Source: JANWVO01 sp964458495
GTDB taxonomy: Bacteria > Acidobacteriota > Terriglobia > Bryobacterales > Bryobacteraceae
NCBI GenBank assembly: GCA_964458495.1
Contig: CAYWJB010000019.1
Location: 1-64,000 of the forward strand
Reading direction: 5' to 3'
Length of the DNA: 64,000 nt
This document shows, in pieces, positions 48,542-56,525 of this stretch. The notes under the pieces were generated by a model. That model saw nothing but the letters and a program-made list of their open reading frames with translations. It was not told the origin of the DNA and made no database searches. The translations under genes and the position numbers were made by a program. Numbering within the stretch: position 1 is the stretch's first letter; every line of letters starts with the position of its first letter.

Positions 48542-51481
48542 ATGCGCCGTCTGCTCTCTATCGCCCTCTCCCTCTGCTTCGCCCTTTCCGCCCAGCAGCC
48601 CGTCGACGAAAACTACACCCGCCAGATCCGCGAGGCCACCACCTCGCCCTCCTTCCTCACCGAGTTCGTCGATCACCTCCCCGCCTCGCCCACCGTCCCC
48701 ACCCCCGAAAAATTCCTCGGCTACATCGCCGGCGCCGAAAACCGCCTCACCTACGCCAAAGACATCTACCGCTACATGCGCGAGCTCGCCCGCACCTCCC
48801 CGCGCGTCCGCGTCCTCTCCATCGGCCAGACCGAAGAGAACCGCGAGATGATCCTTGTCCTCGTCTCCAGCGAAGAAAACCTCCGCCGCCTCGACCGCCT
48901 CAGGCAGATCACCTCCAGCCTGGCCGATCCCCGCCGCACCCCTGACGCCGAGGCCGAAAATCTCATCCGCCAGGGCGTCCCCTTCTATTGGGCCACCGGC
49001 GCCATCCACTCCCCGGAAACCGGCTCGCCCGAAATGCTCATGGAACTCGCCTACCGCCTCGCCGTCACCGAAACCCCGTTTTACGATAACCTGCGCCGCA
49101 ATCTCGTCATCATGATCACCCCCGTCATCGAGGTCGACGGCCGCGAGCGCATGGTCGATCTCTACCGCTGGCGCAAGGCCAATCCCGGAAAAACCCCGCC
49201 CCCACTCCTCTATTGGGGCAAATATGTCGCCCACGACAACAACCGCGACGGCATCGCCCTTTCCCTCGCTCTCAGCCGCAATATCAACCGCACTTTTCTC
49301 GAATTTCACCCCCAGGTCGTCCACGATCTCCACGAGTCCGTCCCCTTCCTCTACACCTCGACCGGCATGGGTCCCTACAACGCCTGGTTCGACCCCATCG
49401 AGATCAACGAGTGGCAGAAAATGGCCTGGCACGAGGTCGAGGAACTCACCAAACGCGGCGTCCCCGGCGTCTGGACATGGGGCTTCTACGACGGCTGGGG
49501 CGCCAACTACATGATGCAGGTCGCCCACGGCCACAACTCCATCGGGCGCTTTTACGAAACTTTCGGCAACGGCGGCGCCGACACCCGCGAGCGCACCGTC
49601 CCCCCCGCCCAGACCCAGCGCGCATGGTACCGCCCCAACCCGCCCCTGCCCCGCGTCAAATGGTCCCACCGCAATAACGTCAATTTGCAGCAGTCCGCCC
49701 TCTTGATCTCCCTCGATTTCACCGCCAGAAACCGCGAAACCTTCCTCCGCAATTTCTGGCTCAAAAGCAAACGCAGCGTCGCAAAAGCTTCTACCGAAGG
49801 CCCCGCAGCCTATGTCATTCACCCCGATCCGCGCCCCAATGAGGCCGCCTCTTTGGCCGCCCATCTCATGCTCCACGGCGTCGAAATCCACCAGCTCTCC
49901 CGGGAATTCGAGGCCGGCAATACAAAATTCCCCGCCGGCGCCTGGCTCGTCCGCATGGACCAGCCCTACTCCCGCCTCGCCGACATGTTCCTCGACCGCC
50001 AGTATTACAACCCCAACGACACCTCCCCCTACGACGACACCGGCTGGACCCTCGGCGCCCTCCGCAACGTCCCCGTCACCCGCGTCACCGACACAGCTAT
50101 TCTGAAGGCCCCCTCTGTCCTCCTCACTCAGCCCCCCAAACCCCAGGGCGCCATCTCCGGCGAAGGCAGCGTCTACCTCCTCGCCCACAACGCCGACCGC
50201 GCCCTCGCCACCTTCCGCTTCCGCCTTCCCAACCTCCGCTTCCTCGCCGCCGAAAAGCCCTTCGAGGCCGCCGGGCGCAAGTTCCCCGCCGGCTCGTTCC
50301 TCATCCCCTCCGAAGGCAACCCGCCCAACCTCCGCGCCGCGCTCGAACAAGCCGCTCGCGAAACCGGCGTCAGCCTCATCGCCGCTCCGGAATTGCCCAA
50401 GGTCGGCACCCACCCCGTCGCCGCGCCCCGCATCGCTCTCGTCCACACCTGGACCAACACCCAGAATGAGGGCTGGTTCCGCCTCGGCTTCGAATCCACC
50501 GGCATCCCCTACTCCTACATCTCCGTCCACACGCTCCGTGACACACCCAACCTCCGCCAGAAATTCGACGTCATCGTCCTCGGCCCCGTGAATGCCGACT
50601 CCCGCCGCCTCCTCCAGGGCATCCCCCGCCGCGGCGATCCCATCCCGTGGAAGGCCTCGGACCTCACCCCCAACTTCGGCACTTCGCCCGACCAGAGCGA
50701 CGACATCCGTGGCGGCATGGAACTCGAGGGACTTGCCAACATCCGCCGCTTCGTCGAAGAGGGCGGCCTCTTCGTCACTATCGCCTCCAACGCGTCCCTC
50801 CCCATCGACTTCGGCCTCGTCGAGGGCGTGTCCATCGTGCAAACCCGTGAGCTCCGCGTCCGCGGTTCTGTTCTGAACGCCGAAGTGGCCGATCCCGGCA
50901 GCCCCGTCCTCTACGGCTATGAGGGCAAACTGCCCGTTTACTTCAACGCCGCGCCGGTCTTCAACGTCAGTCTGACTGGAGGCATGGGTGCAGGTTTCAT
51001 GGGACAGCAGGCGGGCCAGCCGCCGTCACGGCCTTCGGGCCGCGGCGGGCTCGACGACCCCGATATCGTCCAGGGGCGCCCGCCCTCTCCGCCCGCCCCG
51101 CCGCTGCGCCCCGGCGAGCTCAGCGCCGAAATGATGGAAGCCATGCGCCCCTATCTGCCGCCGCCGAATGAGCGCCCGCGCATCCTGCTCCGGTTCGCCG
51201 GCGAAAAGGAACTCCTCGTCTCCGGCATGCTCGCCGGCGCCCGCGAACTCGCCGGACGCCCCGCCCTCATCGACGTGCCCCGCGGCAAGGGCCATTGGCT
51301 GCTGTTCGCCAACAACCCCATGTGGCGCCAGCAGACCCAGGGCAGCTTCATGCTACTGCTGAACGCCGCCATGCACTTCGATCACCTGAACGCCGGACGC
51401 CCCGCCCCGGCCCAGGCCAAACCCGAAACCTCCGGCGCTGCTGACGCCGGCGACGAATGGTCCCACGATGCCAACCACTGA
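48542..51481 (+). CDS. Exported M14-family zinc carboxypeptidase-like protein
   Basis: Protein of 979 residues with a signal peptide (MRRLLSIALSLCFALSAQQ), which fixes the start at 48542 over the long frame upstream. The M14 domain covers about residues 45-380. HSPE in TGAIHSPETGSPEM is the H-x-x-E zinc pair (about 153), and VHDLHES near 262 should give the third ligand. The remaining 600 residues form further domains (YVIHPDPRPNEAASLAAHLMLHG, RIALVHTWTNTQNEGWFRLGFE) common to large acidobacterial M14 proteins. It probably degrades extracellular peptides. It is flanked on both sides by arrays of the same hairpin repeat. Confidence 0.88.
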   Translation: MRRLLSIALSLCFALSAQQPVDENYTRQIREATTSPSFLTEFVDHLPASPTVPTPEKFLGYIAGAENRLTYAKDIYRYMRELARTSPRVRVLSIGQTEENREMILVLVSSEENLRRLDRLRQITSSLADPRRTPDAEAENLIRQGVPFYWATGAIHSPETGSPEMLMELAYRLAVTETPFYDNLRRNLVIMITPVIEVDGRERMVDLYRWRKANPGKTPPPLLYWGKYVAHDNNRDGIALSLALSRNINRTFLEFHPQVVHDLHESVPFLYTSTGMGPYNAWFDPIEINEWQKMAWHEVEELTKRGVPGVWTWGFYDGWGANYMMQVAHGHNSIGRFYETFGNGGADTRERTVPPAQTQRAWYRPNPPLPRVKWSHRNNVNLQQSALLISLDFTARNRETFLRNFWLKSKRSVAKASTEGPAAYVIHPDPRPNEAASLAAHLMLHGVEIHQLSREFEAGNTKFPAGAWLVRMDQPYSRLADMFLDRQYYNPNDTSPYDDTGWTLGALRNVPVTRVTDTAILKAPSVLLTQPPKPQGAISGEGSVYLLAHNADRALATFRFRLPNLRFLAAEKPFEAAGRKFPAGSFLIPSEGNPPNLRAALEQAARETGVSLIAAPELPKVGTHPVAAPRIALVHTWTNTQNEGWFRLGFESTGIPYSYISVHTLRDTPNLRQKFDVIVLGPVNADSRRLLQGIPRRGDPIPWKASDLTPNFGTSPDQSDDIRGGMELEGLANIRRFVEEGGLFVTIASNASLPIDFGLVEGVSIVQTRELRVRGSVLNAEVADPGSPVLYGYEGKLPVYFNAAPVFNVSLTGGMGAGFMGQQAGQPPSRPSGRGGLDDPDIVQGRPPSPPAPPLRPGELSAEMMEAMRPYLPPPNERPRILLRFAGEKELLVSGMLAGARELAGRPALIDVPRGKGHWLLFANNPMWRQQTQGSFMLLLNAAMHFDHLNAGRPAPAQAKPETSGAADAGDEWSHDANH

Positions 51482-51558
51482 TCCCAGGGCGATGGGGACG
51501 CGACCGTCAGGGCGCGGGCAAAACCACTTCCCAACCCCTGACCGCCTCCCCCCAACGG

Positions 51559-51783
51559 ATTCCCCTGCGCGCCAGCGCAGGGCCTCAATCCACAACCACC
51601 CCACACCCCGCCCCTGCAGATTCCCCTGCGCGCCAGCGCAGGGCCTCAATCCGCAACCACCCCACACCCCGCCCCCGCAGATTCCCCTGCGCGCCAGCGC
51701 AGGGCGAATTGCCCAACCTCCACTCACCTCCCAATCCCCGTCGAACACCCCAACTCCCATTCCCCCGGGCTTCAGCCCGGGGG
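51559..51783. repeat. Array of hairpin repeats, cluster 2
   Basis: Three identical units CCCTGCGCGCCAGCGCAGGG at 51563-51582, 51624-51643 and 51685-51704 are spaced exactly 61 bp apart; the two complete 61-bp units differ at two positions. A related hairpin at 51762-51783 has 10-bp arms CCCCCGGGCT and AGCCCGGGGG around a TC loop. The 369 bp between the M14 gene and the transglycosylase gene contain only this array and C-rich sequence. Confidence 0.85.
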
Positions 51784-51850
51784 CAGTTCCCCAACCCCAG
51801 GCCACCTTCCCTCACCCCCAAGGGGCCGCGGCCGTAAGGCAGCCGTCAAA

Positions 51851-52510
51851 ATGCTCCACTTTTGTTTGAAACATTTCACCCCACTCCTGCTCTGCTTCCC
51901 CCTCTCCGCCGCCGACCTCGTCACCCTCACCTCCGGCGCCCGGATCTCCGCGGACCGCGCCGAATGCCGCCCCTCGTTCTGCACCCTCCACCTCTACGGC
52001 GGGCGCATCGAGCTGCCCGCCTCCGCCATCGCCTCCATCGAACCGCTGCCCGAGCCCGAACGCCCCGCCCCGCCCCCGCCTCCCGCGGCGCCGCAGAATG
52101 CGGAGCCCGATCCCCGCGCACTCGTCACCGAAGCCGCCCTCCGCCACGGCTTGCCCCCGGAAATCGTTCACGCCGTCGCCGCCGTCGAATCCGGCTACCA
52201 GCCCCGCGCCGTCTCTCCCAAGGGCGCCCTCGGCGTCATGCAGCTCATGCCCTCCACCGCGGCTCAACTGGGCGCCGATCCCCTCGATGTCCGCCAGAAC
52301 ATCGAGGCCGGCGCGCGCCTCCTGCGCGAGCTGCTCCTGAAATACCAGAACACGCCCAACCCTGTGCGCCGCGCCCTCGCCGCTTACAACGCCGGCGCCG
52401 GCGCCGTAGACCGCTACAACGGCGTCCCCCCCTACCGCGAAACCCTCTCCTACGTCGAACGCGTCATCGAACGCTACTGGCGCCTCGCCTCCGGCTCGCA
52501 GCAGGAATGA
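51851..52510 (+). CDS. Exported lytic transglycosylase, SLT family
   Basis: Protein of 219 residues with a signal peptide (TPLLLCFPLSAAD). A short beta domain (about 20-65) and a Pro-rich linker lead to an SLT domain at about 90-215. The catalytic glutamate is in AAVESGYQPRAVSPKGALGVMQLMP (about residue 113), and AAYNAGAGAVDRYNGVPPYRET is the second conserved block. It cuts peptidoglycan glycan strands to 1,6-anhydromuropeptides. No good ribosome-binding site is visible before the ATG. Confidence 0.92.
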   Translation: MLHFCLKHFTPLLLCFPLSAADLVTLTSGARISADRAECRPSFCTLHLYGGRIELPASAIASIEPLPEPERPAPPPPPAAPQNAEPDPRALVTEAALRHGLPPEIVHAVAAVESGYQPRAVSPKGALGVMQLMPSTAAQLGADPLDVRQNIEAGARLLRELLLKYQNTPNPVRRALAAYNAGAGAVDRYNGVPPYRETLSYVERVIERYWRLASGSQQE

Positions 52511-52556
52511 CCCCGCGCCGGCTCACAGCGCCTTCCGGGCCCGCTATGATGCCCGT

Positions 52557-52877
52557 ATGCGCCGCGTGTGCTTCATCCTCCAGGTCAAGAGGGACCGCCT
52601 CGACGAGTACAAGGAACGCCACAAACAAGTCTGGCCGGAAATGTTGGATGCCCTCCGCCGCACCGGCTGGCACAACTACTCGCTCTTCCTCCGCGACGAC
52701 GGCCTGCTCGTCGGCTACGTCGAAACCCCCGATTTCCAGGCCGCCTTGGACGGCATGGCCCGCGAGGAGGTCAACGCCCGCTGGCAGGCCGAAATGCGCG
52801 ACTTCTTCGAAGACCCCGCCGGGCGCAACGCCGACGAGCAGATGCGCCCCCTTGAAGAAGTCTTCCATCTCGATTGA
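52557..52877 (+). CDS. rhaM: L-rhamnose mutarotase
   Basis: Protein of 106 residues, full length for the family. It interconverts alpha and beta anomers of L-rhamnose. Conserved sequence: RVCFILQVKRDRLDEYKERHKQVWPEML, where the histidine is catalytic, and GWHNYSLFLRDDGLLVGYVE. The C-terminus EEVFHLD is typical. No other rhamnose genes are next to it. Confidence 0.94.
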   Translation: MRRVCFILQVKRDRLDEYKERHKQVWPEMLDALRRTGWHNYSLFLRDDGLLVGYVETPDFQAALDGMAREEVNARWQAEMRDFFEDPAGRNADEQMRPLEEVFHLD

Positions 52878-52920
52878 GCCGCTCCTGCGCCGCCGCGGCC
52901 GCCTGCCTTACACTGTAGGG

Positions 52921-54231
52921 TTGTCCCAGCCATCGCTTCTCTGCATCCGCCCCGGTTGCGCAGCGCGGTTCCCTCTGGACGAGGTGATCTACATCTGCCC
53001 GCGCTGCGGCGCCCTGCTTGAGGTGTCCGCTCCCGCGCCCCTCGACCGGGACGCTACGAAACGCCTCTGGCGCGAGCGGCGCCTCTCCAACGCCCCCGAA
53101 GACCACTCCGGCGTGTGGCGCTACCGCGAACTGCTCCCCTTCTCCGACATGCGCCGCATCGTCACCCTCGCCGAGGGCAACACGCCCGTGCTCGAAGCCC
53201 CGCGCGCCGCCCGCTATGCTTCCCTGGACTCGCTCCACTTCAAGCACCAGGGCTTCAACCCCACCGGCTCTTTCAAAGACAATGGCATGACCTGCGGCGC
53301 CTCACAGGCGCTGCGGCTGGGGTTGAAGCGCGTCGCCTGCGTCTCCACCGGCAACACCTCCGCCTCCATGGCAGCCTATGCCTCCGCCGCCGGCTTGACG
53401 CCCATCATTTTCCTGCCTCACGGCAACATCAGCTACGGCAAACTCGCCCAGGCGCTCGAATACGGCGCGCTGACGGTGCAGGTGGAGGCCAATTTCGACC
53501 AGATCCTGAAATTGGTCCGGGATTTGGCGGACAAAACAGGGATTTATCTGCTGAATTCCGTCAATCCCTTCCGCATTGAAGGCCAGAAAACCATCATGGC
53601 CGAGCTGCTCGATCAGCTCGACTGGCGCGTGCCCGACTGGATCGTCCTGCCCGGCGGCAATCTCGGCAACATCAGCGCCTTTGGCAAGGCTTTTCGCGAA
53701 CTGCTTTCCCTCGGTTTCATCGGGCGCCTGCCCCGCTTCGCCGTCATTCAGGCGGAAGGCTCGGCGCCTTTTTATGATTATTTCCACCGCCGCGGCGAGT
53801 TCACGCCGGTAGCCAGGCCGGAAACCCTCGCCACCGCCATCCGCATCGGCGATCCCGTCTCCTGGCCCAAAGCCATCCAGGTCATCGACGAGTCCCGCGG
53901 CACGGTGGAGAAAGTCTCCGAGCAGGAGATCGCCGACGCCAAGGCCATCATCGGGCAGTGCGGCATCGGCTGCGAGCCCGCCTCCGCCGCCACGCTCGCC
54001 GGCATCCGCAAGCTCACGGCCGCAGGCGTCATCGGCCCCGGCGATTTTGTCGTCGCCGTCCTGACCGGGCACGTCCTGAAGGACCCCGACTACATCTACC
54101 GCTATCACACCGATCAGCTCGAAACGCCCTCGGGCGAACGGATTTCCCCGTCCTTCGCCAACCGCCCCGTCACCGTTGCCGCCGATCTCGACTCCATCGC
54201 CGCGCTCCTCGAGCAGCACGCGAAATCATGA
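52921..54231 (+). CDS. thrC: Threonine synthase
   Basis: PLP enzyme of 436 residues that converts phosphohomoserine to threonine. An N-terminal zinc-ribbon-like part (CIRPGCAARFPLDEVIYICPRCGALLEV) precedes the fold-type II domain. The PLP lysine is K119 in NPTGSFKDNGM; the phosphate-binding loop is STGNTSASMAAYA, and LPGGNLGNISAFGKAF is another conserved block. The frame is open far upstream, but the protein must start after rhaM. TTG at 52921 (SQPSLLCIRPGC) is the only sensible start codon before the zinc ribbon, though with a weak ribosome-binding site. Confidence 0.93.
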   Translation: MSQPSLLCIRPGCAARFPLDEVIYICPRCGALLEVSAPAPLDRDATKRLWRERRLSNAPEDHSGVWRYRELLPFSDMRRIVTLAEGNTPVLEAPRAARYASLDSLHFKHQGFNPTGSFKDNGMTCGASQALRLGLKRVACVSTGNTSASMAAYASAAGLTPIIFLPHGNISYGKLAQALEYGALTVQVEANFDQILKLVRDLADKTGIYLLNSVNPFRIEGQKTIMAELLDQLDWRVPDWIVLPGGNLGNISAFGKAFRELLSLGFIGRLPRFAVIQAEGSAPFYDYFHRRGEFTPVARPETLATAIRIGDPVSWPKAIQVIDESRGTVEKVSEQEIADAKAIIGQCGIGCEPASAATLAGIRKLTAAGVIGPGDFVVAVLTGHVLKDPDYIYRYHTDQLETPSGERISPSFANRPVTVAADLDSIAALLEQHAKS

Positions 54232-54293
54232 CACTCACTCCGCCCCGTTGCCTGCGCTTCCCTCGCAGGCGCGCGGAGAGTGCATCCATGGGG

Positions 54294-55133
54294 TCAGCGG
54301 CTCGCCTCGCCTCCGGGCATCCGCCGCGGCTCGGGCAGGTACTCCACCGTCGGCTGCCGCCGCACCGGCTGCGGATACAGGCTCATCAACTCGAGAATCT
54401 CCGCCGGCATGGCGGAACTCACCGGCAGGCAGTACTGTTGCGCCGCTTCGAGGGTGATCGGGTGGTCGTGCGTCCACGTGCCCTCGCTCAGCAGCCGCGA
54501 CAGCTCCTCGGCCTTGCCCTCCGGGCACTTGCCGCGCAGCAGCTCAGAGACGCCCTCGCGGATCTGGTTCATCGCCTTCCGCGCCTGATCGGCCAGGATC
54601 AGCGTCTCGTCCTTGATCTCCGCCACCGGCTTCTGTTCGACCACCTTCAGGATCGACGCCGCCGGATATTGTCCCAGTTGCGGATCCACAGGCCCCAGCA
54701 CGGCATACTCGCTCATGACGATCTCGTCGGCCGCCAGGGCGATCAGCGTGCCGCCCGACATCGCATAATGCGGTACGAACGCGGTGACCTTCCCCTTGTG
54801 CTTGTGCAGCGCCCGCGCAATCTGCATCGACGCCAGCACCAGCCCGCCGGGCGTGTGCAGGATGATATCGATCGGCACCTCGGGATCCGTCATGTGAATG
54901 GCGCGCAGCACGTCCTCGCTGTCGTTGACGTCGATGTAGCGGAACACCGGAAAACCGAGCAGGCTCATCGTCTCCTGCCGGTGGATCAGCAGGATCACGC
55001 GCGACTTGCGGTCGCGCTCGATCTTCGCGATCAGCCTCTGCCGCGCAGCCTCCAGAAACCGCTGCCGCAGCACAGGCTGCAAGGCCGAAGCGAGAAAGAA
55101 AAACCAGATTGCGTCAGTGGGAGTCACGGGCAT
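54294..55133 (-). CDS. ClpP/SppA-fold serine protease, SDH-type
   Basis: Protein of 279 residues with an N-terminal membrane segment (DAIWFFFLASALQPVL). The crotonase/ClpP fold follows: IDIILHTPGGLVLASMQIARAL, then VPHYAMSGGTLIALAADEIVM with the nucleophile serine, and SEYAVLGPVDPQLGQYPA. This fits the serine dehydrogenase proteinase group of ClpP-like membrane proteases. Its start overlaps the rhomboid gene stop (ATGA), so two membrane proteases are made together. The substrates are unknown. Confidence 0.85.
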   Translation of the reverse strand: MPVTPTDAIWFFFLASALQPVLRQRFLEAARQRLIAKIERDRKSRVILLIHRQETMSLLGFPVFRYIDVNDSEDVLRAIHMTDPEVPIDIILHTPGGLVLASMQIARALHKHKGKVTAFVPHYAMSGGTLIALAADEIVMSEYAVLGPVDPQLGQYPAASILKVVEQKPVAEIKDETLILADQARKAMNQIREGVSELLRGKCPEGKAEELSRLLSEGTWTHDHPITLEAAQQYCLPVSSAMPAEILELMSLYPQPVRRQPTVEYLPEPRRMPGGEASR

Positions 55134-55885
55134 CAGCGCCTCCAGTATCCGGGCGGAAGATATGGCATCTCGAGGAAGTACTCGTCGCCGGCGAGTTTGC
55201 GGTACCGCCCGCGCCGCCGGACAAAGAACAGGTGCAGCGCCAGCCCGGCGACGAATCCGCCCAAGTGCGCCCACCACGCCACGCCACCCACGTTCTGAGG
55301 ACCCGCCAGCGACAGCGTCCCGATGAACACCTGCGACAGCGCCCAGAAGCCGAGATACGTCACCGCCGGCACCTCGAAAAACAGCGGCAGGAACAGCACG
55401 GGCAGAAAGACAATCACGCGCGAATGAGGAAACAGGAAGAAATACGCGCCCATCACGCCGGCAATCGCCCCGCTCGCGCCCACGGTGGGAACCGTCGAAG
55501 ACGGGTTCACCCACAGATGCACCAACCCGGCGGCGATGCCGCACAGCAGGTAGAACACCGTGAACCGCACCGGTCCCATGCGGTCCTCGACGTTGTCGCC
55601 GAAGATCCAAAGAGTCCACATGTTGCCGAGGATGTGCGTCCAGCCGCCGTGCAGAAACATGCTGGTCAAGAACGGCCAGTAATCGTCCGCCGGAATGCCG
55701 AACCATTCGGCCCAAGCCGGGTGCGTGTAGCGGGCGGGAACGATGCCGAACAGCCGGAAGAAATCGTTGAGCACCGGCTCTGGCATCGCCAGCTCCACCA
55801 GGAAGACGATCGCGTTGGCCACGATCAGCAGCCACACCGCAACCGGCGGGTTTCTGGAGGGAATCGTGTCTCGGATCGGAAGCAT
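55133..55885 (-). CDS. Rhomboid-family intramembrane serine protease
   Basis: Protein of 250 residues with six or more membrane helices. The catalytic serine is in GASGAIAGVMGAYF (about residue 137) and the histidine in WWAHLGGFVAG (about 209). LTSMFLHGGWTHILGNMWTLWIFGDNVE is the conserved loop and second helix. It cleaves membrane proteins within the bilayer. It lies downstream of rnpB on the same strand, with 85 bp between them. Confidence 0.94.
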   Translation of the reverse strand: MLPIRDTIPSRNPPVAVWLLIVANAIVFLVELAMPEPVLNDFFRLFGIVPARYTHPAWAEWFGIPADDYWPFLTSMFLHGGWTHILGNMWTLWIFGDNVEDRMGPVRFTVFYLLCGIAAGLVHLWVNPSSTVPTVGASGAIAGVMGAYFFLFPHSRVIVFLPVLFLPLFFEVPAVTYLGFWALSQVFIGTLSLAGPQNVGGVAWWAHLGGFVAGLALHLFFVRRRGRYRKLAGDEYFLEMPYLPPGYWRR

Positions 55886-55970
55886 CGCTCGCCGCGCGTT
55901 CGACTATACCGCAATCGCTTGGCGGCTTCGCATTCCCGCGCCGGCGGCACTGCACGCAACCGGGGAGGAA

Positions 55971-56390
55971 AGCGGGAGATCCGCCGGACTGTAAGCCGGT
56001 TTCTGGTCCCGGTTCTTGCGGACCGGGCGGCAGTCATTCCTCTGGGCCCGCCATTGCTGGCGGGCTCAAGCGACCTACCCGGGAGTCAGGCGGAGCGGGC
56101 CACTCCATCCTCCCCTATTTGGTCTTGCTCCGCGTGGGGTTTGCCCTGCCATTCCGGTTGCCCGGAACGCGGTGCGCTCTTACCGCACCTTTTCACCCTT
56201 ACCCGCCACGCGAGCGCGGCGGGCGGTATGTTTTCTGTGGCACTTTCCGTGAAGCGCGCTTTGAGCGCGCCCCCCCGGCCGTTAGCCGGCACGCTGCCCT
56301 GCGGAGACCGGACTTTGCCTCGGACTTCGGCCGTATCCTCCTTGGAGGACGCGCCGCGCCCGCGACTGCCCGTCCGGCGGATCTCCCGCT
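55971..56390 (-). ncRNA. rnpB: RNase P RNA component
   Basis: Catalytic RNA that trims the 5' ends of tRNA precursors, about 420 nt. Read on the minus strand, it contains the conserved blocks GAGGCAAAGTCCGG, GGGTGAAAAGGTGCGG, GCAAACCCC, AGACCAAATAGG, GGTAGGTCGCTTGAG and AGAGGAATGACTGCC in the right order. The ends are fixed by helix P1: 56372-56390 pairs perfectly with 55971-55989 over 19 bp. It is a bacterial type A RNA. Its promoter should lie at about 56395-56430; TATGAA is a possible -10, without a clear -35. Confidence 0.95.
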
Positions 56391-56473
56391 TCCATTGTTT
56401 CATACGATCCGCGCTCCTGCCGCGGTTCCCGTCACCAGGAGCATGGGATCCGAATCTGTGCAAACAGGGCGAA

Positions 56474-56488
56474 TGCAAAATGTTTGCA
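56474..56488. promoter_or_regulatory. Dyad between rnpB and the kinase gene, possible operator
   Basis: TGCAAA-ATG-TTTGCA is a perfect 6-bp inverted repeat with a 3-bp centre, in an A/T-rich patch. A further TGCAAAC lies 16 bp upstream. It sits between divergent rnpB and the kinase gene and could be a regulator site or part of a promoter. No regulator is identified. Confidence 0.35.
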
Positions 56489-56525
56489 AGAGAATCCGCC
56501 CGGCTGGGCTACCATCGGAAGAGAG

